Part shown: one piece after another, positions 17,434 through 25,378 of the stretch
Position numbering within the stretch: the stretch's first letter is position 1
How the letters are laid out: the number at the start of each line of letters is the position of its first letter
Source: a virus
IMG/VR virus record: IMGVR_UViG_3300044655_000707
Location: 1 to 33,235 of that record
DNA length: 33,235 bases
Strand: one strand, 5' to 3'
Notes under the pieces: model-generated
What the model saw: only the letters and a program-made list of their open reading frames with translations
The model's database searches: none
Told to the model about the DNA's origin: nothing
Position numbers and translations under genes: made by a program

Positions 17434-18105
17434 TTAACCCCGCTTGATAGCGATGTAGTAAGCAAGTTCCAGACTCTTATGAGTAAACTTAGAGATAATA
17501 GTATCACTCAATTCCACAGTGTAGGAACCAGGAATAAACTTAATCTCAGATACATTCAAAGTACCTTCAAAATCCTTACCAGTATAGTTTTCATCTAAAA
17601 CGATCTCAAAACTATTGGTAGTACTCTGACTAGAATCATCAACCATAATACGGAAAGAACCTTCTCCACCAATCATACGAAGATCACTTACTTGTAGAAT
17701 GCTTGCTGCCTTCAAAATTTCATTTAGATCCTTTTCATCAAGATCAAACTTAATTGTAGTCTTTGGCATCTTGAGTTCTCTAGTAGGAACCGTTAAGAGG
17801 CTTGGTTCTGAGTAATAGTATGTAACACTCGATCTGCCGTTAGAAACGACTACATGGGTATCGTGGAACTCTAAATCGGGGTTTGAGAACATACTTACAA
17901 CACCCAAAAACTTGTTCAAATCCCAAACAGGAACTTCAACATCAAAGTCCTCTGAGATTGTAGCCTCAACGTAAATATTCTTACCAGGAGAGATAGTCTT
18001 GAGGACGTTTCCTGGTGAAATAAGAATATTTGAATTGATTGCTGCAAAATTCTTGAGAATGTTATAGGTGTCTTTTGATAAACGCATTTTTGTCACAGTT
18101 TCCAT
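17434..18105 (-). CDS. 45: Sliding clamp gp45
   Basis: The 223-residue product matches T4 gp45 (228) in size and layout. It has MRLSKDTYNILKNFAAINSN (7-26), then a WDLNKFLGVVSMF segment (62-74) corresponding to DLNGFLGILSL of T4, and a C-terminal second clamp domain. gp45 is the trimeric processivity ring for the phage polymerase and the mobile activator of gp55-dependent late transcription. The ATG at 18105 has AGAAAGA upstream. The later ATG at residue 7 aligns with the T4 start but has no ribosome binding site. It heads the 45-44-62-regA run, downstream of the 50-residue ORF and its sigma70-type promoter. Confidence 0.93.
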   Translation of the reverse strand: METVTKMRLSKDTYNILKNFAAINSNILISPGNVLKTISPGKNIYVEATISEDFDVEVPVWDLNKFLGVVSMFSNPDLEFHDTHVVVSNGRSSVTYYYSEPSLLTVPTRELKMPKTTIKFDLDEKDLNEILKAASILQVSDLRMIGGEGSFRIMVDDSSQSTTNSFEIVLDENYTGKDFEGTLNVSEIKFIPGSYTVELSDTIISKFTHKSLELAYYIAIKRG

Positions 18106-18124
18106 ATATAAATCTTTCTAAAAA

Positions 18125-18277
18125 TTAATCACGTTCTTTACGATAAACGATATCGTTAAGTTGCTGCTTCTGTTCGTGGCGATCTCCACGCTTACTTCTC
18201 TTCTGTTGCTTTTTACCCAAACCTGATGGCTTATTCTTGCCTCGGTTACTAAACTTCTGAAAACTTTCCTCGTTCAT
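18125..18277 (-). CDS. Small basic protein, 50 residues, unknown function
   Basis: The ATG at 18277 opens a 50-codon frame ending in TAA at 18125, 19 bases before gp45. The product is highly charged, with many Lys, Arg and Gln residues. KPSGLGKKQQKRSKRGDRHE (17-36) is followed by a short IVYRKERD tail, and there is no hydrophobic core. It is therefore likely a nucleic-acid- or polymerase-binding peptide that is disordered alone. A sigma70-like promoter places the expected transcription start exactly on this ATG, the same arrangement as uvsY and gp55, which supports it as a real gene. In T4 the gap between 45 and 46 encodes RNA polymerase-binding RpbA, but this product is much shorter and I see no clear match. 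Confidence 0.65.
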   Translation of the reverse strand: MNEESFQKFSNRGKNKPSGLGKKQQKRSKRGDRHEQKQQLNDIVYRKERD

Positions 18278-18283
18278 AGCCCT

Positions 18284-18311
18284 AGTATATCTCCTGTATT
18301 GAAATAGTCAA
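18284..18311 (-). promoter_or_regulatory. Sigma70-like early promoter of the clamp operon
   Basis: On the minus strand the -35 box is TTGACT (18311-18306), followed by a 16-base spacer and the -10 box TATACT (18289-18284). The ATG of the 50-residue ORF begins 7 bases after the -10 box, which is the canonical +1 position. The -35 box overlaps the stop codon of the 113-residue gene. It probably drives the ORF, 45, 44, 62 and regA. Confidence 0.7.
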
Positions 18312-18649
18312 ATCTGAACCCATTGAAATCCCGAAATATCTTTATACCAAATATATAATGCACCAGTATCAGCCATCCACAATTGATTTTCTAATGGTTT
18401 TATAGGTGGTACAGAACCTTTAAATGTTTCAGACATTCCTGTAAAAGCCCAATTTGATTTATCTTGTAAAGGACTTAGAGTTGTTGCTTTTAAACACTTA
18501 TAAAATCTACCTTGGCTTGTAACGTTATCACCACGATTATAAGTTATAACAGATCCATTAACACTTTTAGCTGTATACTGTGGAGTTGTGACCGGATTTT
18601 TTGCAATCGTGTCAGTACTGAGAGATATTTCTGGCTTTTTAACACTCAT
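18308..18649 (-). CDS. Late structural/carbohydrate-binding-like protein, 113 residues
   Basis: Residues 38-71 read YNRGDNVTSQGRFYKC, then eleven residues on DKSNWAF. This fits the G..V...G..Y.C......P.....W pattern of small chitin/cellulose-binding modules (CBM5/12 type) found in tail proteins. The C terminus (about 78-113) has NQLWMADTGALYIWYKD and ends QWVQI, the same short module as in the 149- and 617-residue fiber proteins. It is thus a virion-type gene inside the replication block, between 46 and the clamp operon. Its own CTAAATA element ends 5 bases before the ATG at 18649, and no Shine-Dalgarno site is present. Inference: a fiber or capsid decoration protein made late. Confidence 0.7.
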   Translation of the reverse strand: MSVKKPEISLSTDTIAKNPVTTPQYTAKSVNGSVITYNRGDNVTSQGRFYKCLKATTLSPLQDKSNWAFTGMSETFKGSVPPIKPLENQLWMADTGALYIWYKDISGFQWVQI

Positions 18650-18654
18650 AAAAA

Positions 18655-18661
18655 TATTTAG
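18655..18661 (-). promoter_or_regulatory. Late promoter (CTAAATA) abutting a start codon
   Basis: CTAAATA on the minus strand includes the TAA stop of gp46 and ends 5 bases (TTTTT) before the ATG at 18649. T4 spacing predicts initiation on the A of that ATG. Confidence 0.55.
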
Positions 18662-20379
18662 ATATTTGTCTTTATCTTTGAAAAGTTATTTTTCTTTTCA
18701 AATTGCATACTTTGATCAAATTTATCTACCAACTGGTCTGCCTTGTGGCTGATGATATAGATAGAGCATTTGTTGGTCATCTTATTTAAAATTTTCATAA
18801 AGGCTTCAGTACCAGCAGCATCAAGAGATGAGTCTAAAATCTCATCAAAGATTAATAGGTTACAGTTAAGGCTATTTTTCATTCGTGCAACTTCACGCCA
18901 AGTCAATAGAATTGCCAAGTCAATGCGTTGTTTTTCTCCCTCAGAGAAAGAGGAATATGAGAATGCATCTCGGTATCGTGACTTAATTGTTTCCTTGAAC
19001 TCTTCATCGATGGTGAAGTCAACATAAAGATTAAGTTTTCCGAGGAACTTGTTAACGAGTCCATTGATGATGGGAACATAATGTGTAATAATGCGGCTTT
19101 TGAGACCGCCATCTTTGAGTATATCGTAGACAATATCATGGTGTATTTGTTTGGTAATTAATGCGTCCAATTGCCTAGTAGCATTTTCCTTTTCCAATTC
19201 TGCATCTTTGATTTTTTGCAATAATGTATTCTCATTTTCGTTCACCAACTTCTTATTCTTTTCTTTTTTCATAAAACTAAGAGAAGATTGATTGCTGATA
19301 ATTTGATATGAGATATCGTTATTATCAGACTGATGTTTTTGTTTGAGTGTCTTTAGTTCTTCTACTTCAGTTTGAAGTTCTAAAAGTTCTGCATTCTTCT
19401 TTGTGGCAATAACAATTGCCTTGCGACAATCTTCCAACTTAGATTCTTTATCTTGAATATGTTTTTCTTTTTGAAACTTAGGTAGATCCTGACCACAGCA
19501 CTTACATAAGGCATTTTCTTTAAGAGAAACAATCTCTTCAACCAAAGTTGCCTCTAATACTTCTGCCTTGGTTAACATAGCAGGAACATCTTTTAGAGCA
19601 CTTAGGTTTGTTAACTTCTTGGTAAGTTTAGCAGATACATCTTTTAGATTTTTTTCATGCTTTGCTTGAAGCACATTATCATCTGCAATCTTAGTTGTAT
19701 AATCTTGAATAGATGCTTCAATAGACTTGATCTCTTCTACTGCGGTAGTTTGAATTGTTTCTAATACTTCTTTCTGAGACTTAATCTTTTCATGTACAAT
19801 CTTTAACATGCTTTCTTGTTCACCAAGAGACAGTTTTAATCCTGATAGTTGACCCTTAACATATAGATTCATGTCAGCAAGAATATCAAGATTCAAAAGA
19901 CCTTCAATAATCTTACGTCTTTCAGCAGGAGTCAACTGCATGAAAGGAACAAAGTTAGACTTACCAAGAATAACTACCTGCTTGAAGGCTGCATAATCAA
20001 ATCCAAGAATGTTTTCTTCAAACATTTCTTGATAATCTTTAGTCTTAGCGTTTTGGTCAAGCATTTCTCCATCTTTATAAATCTCAAAGATTTTAGGTGC
20101 GAGACCACGGCGAACTAGAAAATGGCAGTTTGACTTCTTAAATTCAATTTCTACAACACACTGCTTGGCATTAACTGTATTGATTAGTTGTGGAATATTA
20201 ATAGGTCTGAATGGCTTTCCAAACAAACCAAAGCAGAGAGAGTCTAATAGAGCAAAAGACTTACCGTTTCCATTGGTGCCAGTAACTAATGTGGTCTTAT
20301 AATTATCGAGTTTGATCTCAGAAAAATTATTACCAAATGAACCAAAGTTTTTAAAACGAACTGTTAGAAAATCTATCAA
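18658..20379 (-). CDS. 46: Recombination nuclease ATPase subunit gp46 (Rad50/SbcC-like)
   Basis: This SMC-like ATPase works with gp47 to resect DNA ends for recombination-dependent replication. Walker A is GTNGNGKS (34-41). A long coiled coil is split by a zinc hook CKCC (292-295) near GQDLP. The ABC signature is FSEGEKQR (478-485), and Walker B is NLLIFDE (507-513), followed by a D-loop SSLD. At 573 residues it is close to T4 gp46 (560). The start codon is TTG at 20379, in a TTGA overlap with the gp47 stop and with AAGGA 6 bases upstream, so it is coupled to gp47. Its stop codon forms part of a late promoter for the next gene. Confidence 0.95.
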   Translation of the reverse strand: MIDFLTVRFKNFGSFGNNFSEIKLDNYKTTLVTGTNGNGKSFALLDSLCFGLFGKPFRPINIPQLINTVNAKQCVVEIEFKKSNCHFLVRRGLAPKIFEIYKDGEMLDQNAKTKDYQEMFEENILGFDYAAFKQVVILGKSNFVPFMQLTPAERRKIIEGLLNLDILADMNLYVKGQLSGLKLSLGEQESMLKIVHEKIKSQKEVLETIQTTAVEEIKSIEASIQDYTTKIADDNVLQAKHEKNLKDVSAKLTKKLTNLSALKDVPAMLTKAEVLEATLVEEIVSLKENALCKCCGQDLPKFQKEKHIQDKESKLEDCRKAIVIATKKNAELLELQTEVEELKTLKQKHQSDNNDISYQIISNQSSLSFMKKEKNKKLVNENENTLLQKIKDAELEKENATRQLDALITKQIHHDIVYDILKDGGLKSRIITHYVPIINGLVNKFLGKLNLYVDFTIDEEFKETIKSRYRDAFSYSSFSEGEKQRIDLAILLTWREVARMKNSLNCNLLIFDEILDSSLDAAGTEAFMKILNKMTNKCSIYIISHKADQLVDKFDQSMQFEKKNNFSKIKTNI

Positions 20380-21422
20380 TCTTCATCCTTTGACATTGCG
20401 GCATTATATGCTGAGTTTATAATATCAGCAAGCACATTTTTATTAATTGATTTTTCTGTAACTGTATCAATCTCTTCATGAAGTAACTGTAATGTATCTT
20501 TATGAATGTCAACAGCCACTAGATCCGGGTTTGCTGTTACATCTTCGGTAACGGCTAACTCTGCTACTCCTGCTTCGTAGAACTTATCCAAGTATTTCTC
20601 AAAGGCTGGACCTTTAGTTCGGTTCTTGATAAAGATCTTAACATATGTATCTTTAAACTTTGAGTAGTCTAATTTTTCTGGGTTGGTTTCATCGTAGTCA
20701 AACGTATAGAAAAGCCTTTTTGGATTCTCGATAAATTCAAGCGTTCTTGCTGCAAAATCAAAGACATGAAACCCTTTGGCTTCCCAAACGTCTGAGAAAG
20801 CCATTTGGTACTGAGATCCCAGGTAATGTATATTATCCCGGCTAGATTTAATATGATAATGCCCAGTAAGAACATATTCAAATTTGTCAAAATGTTTTGG
20901 GTCATAGCCATGCTCAATAAAGATACCACGAATACTCTGAAAGCCACACAATTCTAAATGTCCTAGTAGTAGAGAGCATCTAGTGTTGGTAATAAACTCT
21001 GCCGATTGAATCTCATTCTCTGGGTTGATCCAAGGCAATAATGCTACACAACCAGCAGAGGTTTGAATCTCTGTTGGTTCTGAATGAATCTCCCAGTTAG
21101 AATACTGTTGTGCAATTTCTTGTAAAGAATTGACCGTATTATTATTCTTGTAGTAGGTATCATGATTGCCACAGATAGCAATACACTTTACGCCAAGTTC
21201 TTGAAGGGGTTCAAAGAACCTTGTGCGAACCTGTTGAAGAGTCTTAAAATTAATATATTTTCTACGATCAAAGACGTCACCTAGGTGAAAGATGGTCTTG
21301 ATATTGTTTTCTTTAATATATGGAAATAACTGTCCTTCAAAGAAGGACATAAAGTATTCTAGGACTATTGGGGAATCTGCTTTGTACCCAAAATGGGTAT
21401 CATTAAGAATTATTGATTTCAT
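20376..21422 (-). CDS. 47: Recombination nuclease subunit gp47 (Mre11/SbcD-like)
   Basis: This is a calcineurin-like metallophosphoesterase. The metal ligands are visible in NDTHFG (7-12), HLGDVFDRR (46-54), CGNHDTYY (84-91) and later GHLELCG and LTGHYH. At 348 residues it compares with T4 gp47 (339). It is the nuclease of the gp46/47 complex that processes double-strand ends. The ATG at 21422 overlaps the gp55 stop by ATGA, and its own stop overlaps the gp46 start by TTGA, so 55-47-46 is one coupled unit. Confidence 0.95.
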   Translation of the reverse strand: MKSIILNDTHFGYKADSPIVLEYFMSFFEGQLFPYIKENNIKTIFHLGDVFDRRKYINFKTLQQVRTRFFEPLQELGVKCIAICGNHDTYYKNNNTVNSLQEIAQQYSNWEIHSEPTEIQTSAGCVALLPWINPENEIQSAEFITNTRCSLLLGHLELCGFQSIRGIFIEHGYDPKHFDKFEYVLTGHYHIKSSRDNIHYLGSQYQMAFSDVWEAKGFHVFDFAARTLEFIENPKRLFYTFDYDETNPEKLDYSKFKDTYVKIFIKNRTKGPAFEKYLDKFYEAGVAELAVTEDVTANPDLVAVDIHKDTLQLLHEEIDTVTEKSINKNVLADIINSAYNAAMSKDED

Positions 21423-21991
21423 ATATCAAGTGTATCTTTCTTTGACTTACGCTTGCGCTTAACGCCCTCTTTCTTAGGTGGATTTAGCATAACACCAAAT
21501 CTATCCATGTCAAGGTCTGTAAGTCCAAAGAAATCTCTTCGACCAATGTCTACACCAGCGTATACTTTATTAAACCAATGATGAAAGTCTTTATCATTCT
21601 GCTGTTCTGCATACTTATATTGTGTATACTTTTCTTTCTTTTCTTTGTTTATAATACGAACAAAAGAAAACCAGCAAATCTGAGTAAGATATCCGAATGG
21701 ACTTTTAGACTTTTCTGGATCAAAGTTACCAATATATGTAATACAGTTTAAAACCGCATCAGATACCATTTCTTCTCTATATGGATAGTTTGCAAAATTG
21801 GGACGGAAAGAAAGTCTTGATGCAATCTTAAGAACACATTCTCCTATAAAATCTGGAAGCTTTGGTTTCTTTCGACCTGCATTTTCTGCATCATTAGACT
21901 TTTTACGATAATCAACTAAAGCATCATATAAATCAGAGTTACTTACGTAATCTGCATCTGATGGTTTCTTTTTTTTGGATGGGTTTTTCAC
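21419..21991 (-). CDS. 55: Late transcription sigma factor gp55
   Basis: This divergent sigma70-family factor replaces host sigma and recognises the TATAAATA-type late element. It is recognised by position next to 47/46 and by conserved T4 gp55 segments: YVSNSDLYDALVDYRKK (15-31), FRPNFANYPYREEMVSDAVL (62-81), then NFDPEKSKSPFGYLTQICW (89-107) and IINKEKKEKYTQYKY (113-127), equivalent to region 2. A basic C-terminal tail (about 174-187) precedes TLDI. The start is GTG at 21991, with no Shine-Dalgarno site. The -10 box TATAAT ends 6 bases upstream, so the mRNA should begin at the GTG itself. At 190 residues it is similar to T4 gp55 (185). Confidence 0.92.
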   Translation of the reverse strand: MKNPSKKKKPSDADYVSNSDLYDALVDYRKKSNDAENAGRKKPKLPDFIGECVLKIASRLSFRPNFANYPYREEMVSDAVLNCITYIGNFDPEKSKSPFGYLTQICWFSFVRIINKEKKEKYTQYKYAEQQNDKDFHHWFNKVYAGVDIGRRDFFGLTDLDMDRFGVMLNPPKKEGVKRKRKSKKDTLDI

Positions 21992-21997
21992 TAAGGT

Positions 21998-22025
21998 ATT
22001 ATAATATAGTAATACTTAATGTCAA
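21998..22025 (-). promoter_or_regulatory. Sigma70-like early promoter of 55-47-46
   Basis: The consensus -35 box TTGACA (22025-22020), a 16-base spacer and the consensus -10 box TATAAT (22003-21998) read on the minus strand. The GTG start of gp55 begins exactly 7 bases after the -10 box. This is a perfect consensus and is predicted to produce a leaderless transcript. Confidence 0.8.
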
Positions 22026-22030
22026 GCAAA

Positions 22031-22927
22031 TTAAATATACTTATTCAAGGATATAGTTGCCTTCCAACCAAGAATTTTTTCAATTTTTGTTGTATCTGCT
22101 ATTGTATCTCGTGCTTCACCGGGTCTAGGCGCAATATTAATTATATTAGTTGGATCTGGTTCTATTTTTGATGCAATCCAATTTATTGAATAATTCTTAC
22201 CAGTTCCAACATTAAATATTTCTCCAAAAAGGTTTTCTTTATGTGTTGTTGCTAATATATTTGCTTTTACTACATCTGAGACATGTATATAATCTCTAGT
22301 TTGTTCACCATCACCAACCACAGTAAGTTTCTGTTTAGATTCTTTTTGTCTAGTAAAAATACCTATAACTGGTGCATATGGGCCTTTCTTTGGTTGGTTT
22401 GGTCCATAGACATTAAAATATCTTAAACACACAGTATCAACCCCATACATTAAACTATACATTTTACATGCTTGTTCAGCATTAAATTTGCTTAAAGAAT
22501 AAGAATTTAAACAATCTGGTAGCATTTCTTCATGTAATATTCCAGTATTTTTTAATCCATATATTGCAGAAGTTGTAGAAAGAACTAATCTCTTTACATT
22601 ATATTTCTTACATAAAGAAAGCATATTAAGAGTTCCAATTAAATTTGTCTCGTATGCTTTAATAGGATCTGCAATACAATTTTGAATCCTTGCCTCAGCT
22701 GCTGAGTGTAATACAAAATCTGGTTTAGCCCTATTAAATGCATCGGAACACATCTCATAATCAATTACACTATAGTGATAATATTTTGCTTTAAAATTAA
22801 AATAAAATTCATCATGGGCATCTGATGATAAATTGTCTATAACCACCACTTCGTGTCCATCATCAATTAGTGTATTAACTAAATTAGATCCAATAAACCC
22901 AGCCCCACCTGTAATTAAATATTTCAT
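22031..22927 (-). CDS. NAD-dependent nucleotide-sugar epimerase/dehydratase (extended SDR)
   Basis: The Rossmann motif GGAGFIGS (7-14) is followed by VIDNLSS. The catalytic Ser/Thr region is LSTTSAIYG, and the YSLSK (YxxxK) dyad comes shortly after. RYFNVYGPNQ and VVGDGEQTRDYIHVSDVVKA are typical of UDP-glucose 4-epimerase-like enzymes. At 298 residues it is slightly shorter than the usual 310-340. It would interconvert an NDP-sugar used by the surrounding transferases; the substrate cannot be read from sequence. The ATG overlaps the GT6 stop by ATGA. It is the last gene of the glycan operon, and gp55's promoter begins just 6 bases after its stop. Confidence 0.88.
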   Translation of the reverse strand: MKYLITGGAGFIGSNLVNTLIDDGHEVVVIDNLSSDAHDEFYFNFKAKYYHYSVIDYEMCSDAFNRAKPDFVLHSAAEARIQNCIADPIKAYETNLIGTLNMLSLCKKYNVKRLVLSTTSAIYGLKNTGILHEEMLPDCLNSYSLSKFNAEQACKMYSLMYGVDTVCLRYFNVYGPNQPKKGPYAPVIGIFTRQKESKQKLTVVGDGEQTRDYIHVSDVVKANILATTHKENLFGEIFNVGTGKNYSINWIASKIEPDPTNIINIAPRPGEARDTIADTTKIEKILGWKATISLNKYI

Positions 22928-23631
22928 TGCGATTTTCTTACTTGTAAATGATTTTTATCAATGTGTAATATTTTTGTAGGTCCAAATGAAGACCAACTTT
23001 CGGGCTGTGCATATGTTGGGGGCAGTACTACCGTTGGTGTATTTAAAATCATATATTTGTTCATATAGCTTTCATCATGCCACAATGCTATATAATTTTT
23101 TCTAAGATCTTCTTCAGATTGATCTCTTAAATATTTACACATATTAATAAATTCTTTGCTTTCTCCACCCTGAAAACAATTTTGATAATAATGATTCCCT
23201 TTGCCAATATCTACTCCTGAGTTTGCAGCCACATTTCTATCATATGGAAATTTTGAATTATTATCAAATGATGACATTCCTGGATGACTGACACAAACAC
23301 GATGTCCTAAAATTTCTTCACCAACCATATCTTTCATTATCATATCACAATCAATATGATATACATAATCATAATTTTGTAAAACTTCACAATTACTATA
23401 ATAATGATATCTTAGTAAAGAAATTAAAGGAAAGGGTACATGTGTTATATGTACTCCAATTGGATTTACACGACCAAAGTGATTTTTAAATAATTCAGGT
23501 TTATCTGTAAATACAAACAGGTTAACTTGATCTTGAGTATTTGAAAATGCATGTTTATTCATGCTCTCCAAAAGATTTTCTGCATATTTAATATACTTAT
23601 TAGTGGCTATTGTTACAAAAGCTATTTTCAT
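22924..23631 (-). CDS. Family GT6 glycosyltransferase (ABO/alpha-galactosyltransferase-like)
   Basis: GT6 hallmarks are clear. The N-terminal strand is MKIAFVTIATNKY. YVYHIDCDM holds a D-x-D motif (D94, D96), QNCFQGGESKEF lies at 150-161, and the acceptor/catalytic region IALWHDESYMNKY (181-193) closely parallels the vertebrate ABO transferase segment. The family transfers Gal or GalNAc in alpha-1,3 linkage with retention. Most bacterial members have NxN in place of DxD, whereas this one keeps DxD, as I recall for the cyanophage P-SSM2 member. It consists of the catalytic domain only, with no membrane anchor, so it acts in the cytosol. The ATG lies 32 bases inside the upstream GT4 gene, an unusually long overlap, but no later start preserves the first strand. 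Confidence 0.88.
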   Translation of the reverse strand: MKIAFVTIATNKYIKYAENLLESMNKHAFSNTQDQVNLFVFTDKPELFKNHFGRVNPIGVHITHVPFPLISLLRYHYYSNCEVLQNYDYVYHIDCDMIMKDMVGEEILGHRVCVSHPGMSSFDNNSKFPYDRNVAANSGVDIGKGNHYYQNCFQGGESKEFINMCKYLRDQSEEDLRKNYIALWHDESYMNKYMILNTPTVVLPPTYAQPESWSSFGPTKILHIDKNHLQVRKSQ

Positions 23632-24568
23632 TTATAAATTCTTTCACAATTTTTATATAATCATCACAGACAACATCCCAATCAAAATAATCTAAAGCAT
23701 ATTTTCGAATATCATCTCTATATTTATTGTTATCTTCAATTGCAGTTCCTATTGTTTCATTTATTGAATCATTAATAGGACCATCTATTACATGTATAAA
23801 TGGAAGCGTAGTATCAAGATTTGCTGCTGCAGTTGGAGAAACAACTAAACTTAATCCGGCAGATAAAGCCTCTGGCACCACTAGAGGTGCAGCCTCACCA
23901 TCACTCAATAAAATTAAACATTTATAATTAGTCATATTTTGATACAAATCTGGTTTAGCCCAAACACCAGCATATTTGCATGTTTCATTTTCTTTAAAAG
24001 CATAGTCAATTACTGGACCAACAAAATCTATATGATTTTTGTTTCTACATGCATTTGCTAAATCTGCCTGTCTTTTACGTGGCTCCACTTTTCCTAAACA
24101 AAGACCATGTTTACTAGGAGTTTTTATAAAATTAAATTCAGAACTTCTTGCCCCATTACGCAAAGATCTTAAAAAACCTTTATATCCAGAACCTTTAAAT
24201 AAATTGGAAATTTCTGGTGCTAAAGATATAATACCTTTGCTATTTAATACACCATTATATATATTTTTCCATCCTGGATAATCTGGATAATGTTCTTTTA
24301 TATATCCATAGTGAGTTGTGGTGCAAAATGGTTTATTAATTAATTTAGTTAAAACTTGTGCATGATCATCATAATGAAGATGAATAAAATCATAATCAAC
24401 TTCATTTACATAATTTGCAACACTTTGTAAATCTGGACTATTGATTATTTCTACATCATGTCCCTTTTTTAAAAGGTATTCATATTGATCCCATATTAAA
24501 CTTTCAACTGCACCCCAATTATTTGGGGGTATTGGCATTATACCTGGTCCTATTAAACATATTTTCAC
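23600..24568 (-). CDS. Family GT4-type glycosyltransferase
   Basis: The product has a GT-B fold with two Rossmann halves. The N-terminal MKICLIGPGIMPIPPNNWGA (1-20) contains the usual donor/acceptor loop, and HLHYDDHA lies at 63-70. The C-terminal half has GKVEPRKRQADL (159-170) and the E-x7-E element in SDGEAAPLVVPEALSAGL (222-239, E225 and E233). At 322 residues it is compact for GT4. The start is GTG at 24568, with a strong AGGAG 6 bases upstream. Its 3' end overlaps the GT6 start by 32 bases. It probably adds a hexose from an NDP-sugar to a growing glycan; specificity is unknown. Confidence 0.85.
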   Translation of the reverse strand: MKICLIGPGIMPIPPNNWGAVESLIWDQYEYLLKKGHDVEIINSPDLQSVANYVNEVDYDFIHLHYDDHAQVLTKLINKPFCTTTHYGYIKEHYPDYPGWKNIYNGVLNSKGIISLAPEISNLFKGSGYKGFLRSLRNGARSSEFNFIKTPSKHGLCLGKVEPRKRQADLANACRNKNHIDFVGPVIDYAFKENETCKYAGVWAKPDLYQNMTNYKCLILLSDGEAAPLVVPEALSAGLSLVVSPTAAANLDTTLPFIHVIDGPINDSINETIGTAIEDNNKYRDDIRKYALDYFDWDVVCDDYIKIVKEFINENSFCNNSH

Positions 24569-24597
24569 TTTATTCTCCTATTATCTGTAATATACTA

Positions 24598-25377
24598 TTA
24601 TGCCATATCTTTTAAAAATGGCAACGGTTTTCCATTTAGATTAAAATGAATATTAAACAAATTTGGATTATTTTTCCATAAAATACCAAGAATAATTTGT
24701 TCATTATTGATACACAAGTTATTTAAATAATATTCAAATTTGTTTTTTACTAAATGTGATAATTTTGTCATTATTGGTTTGCCCCCACCAAATAAACCTC
24801 CACACAACATTGTATTACAATTCCATATATATTGATCATCACCTGGCCAATTTTTATTAAACAATAAAGTATTAATATTTCCTTGAATATTTATTTTTTC
24901 TACCTGTAATAAAGAATAATTATTGGGCCAATTTTGTAAATCAATTCCATCAAAAAACCTACTAATTCCTGCATCCATCCAAAAATAATAATCAGTATCA
25001 AAATACTTATTATCTATACACTCTTGAATCCAATCAAATTTAGAATATTGTATAATATTATATAACGGCAACACGCATTCAACTCGGTCATTTGCCATCA
25101 TTTTATGTTTATATTCTTTTGAATATATTATATTTTCTATATTAGTTTTATACTTGTAATAAGGTATTTCGTTTAAAGGTTTAATTATAAGTTTAGTTTT
25201 ATTATTTATTCTATTTTCATTTATAAAAGATTCAAATTTTTTTTCAGTATAAATTACTAAATTTATATTTAATTTTAAAGTTTCTTTAAACCAGTCAAGA
25301 TATTCAGAAATGCTTCTTCCATCTCCTTTAGTTTCTCTTTCTATATCATATAATGCAGTTATTGCGGTAATAGACAT
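24598..25377 (-). CDS. HtrL/YibB-like protein (putative glycan-modifying)
   Basis: The N terminus MSITAITALYDIERETKGDG, continuing SISEYLDWFKETLKL and LVIYTEK, matches the HtrL_YibB family pattern. In that family an R near the start is followed by a Y..WF segment and a nucleotide-binding-like strand. YYFWMDAGISRFF holds an acidic D-x-G motif in the position of a GT-A metal site. HtrL/YibB genes sit in LPS core loci, but their reaction is not established. I chose the ATG at 25377, one base after the upstream stop, because the family motif starts there. The in-frame ATG at 25401 would overlap the previous gene. Confidence 0.7.
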   Translation of the reverse strand: MSITAITALYDIERETKGDGRSISEYLDWFKETLKLNINLVIYTEKKFESFINENRINNKTKLIIKPLNEIPYYKYKTNIENIIYSKEYKHKMMANDRVECVLPLYNIIQYSKFDWIQECIDNKYFDTDYYFWMDAGISRFFDGIDLQNWPNNYSLLQVEKINIQGNINTLLFNKNWPGDDQYIWNCNTMLCGGLFGGGKPIMTKLSHLVKNKFEYYLNNLCINNEQIILGILWKNNPNLFNIHFNLNGKPLPFLKDMA

Positions 25378-25378
25378 A

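Noticed and set aside
22004-22019. Imperfect inverted repeat GTATTA...TAATAC between the epimerase and gp55, considered as a terminator
   Set aside because: Weak AT-only stem without a T-run, and it is part of the spacer and -10 region of the gp55 promoter.
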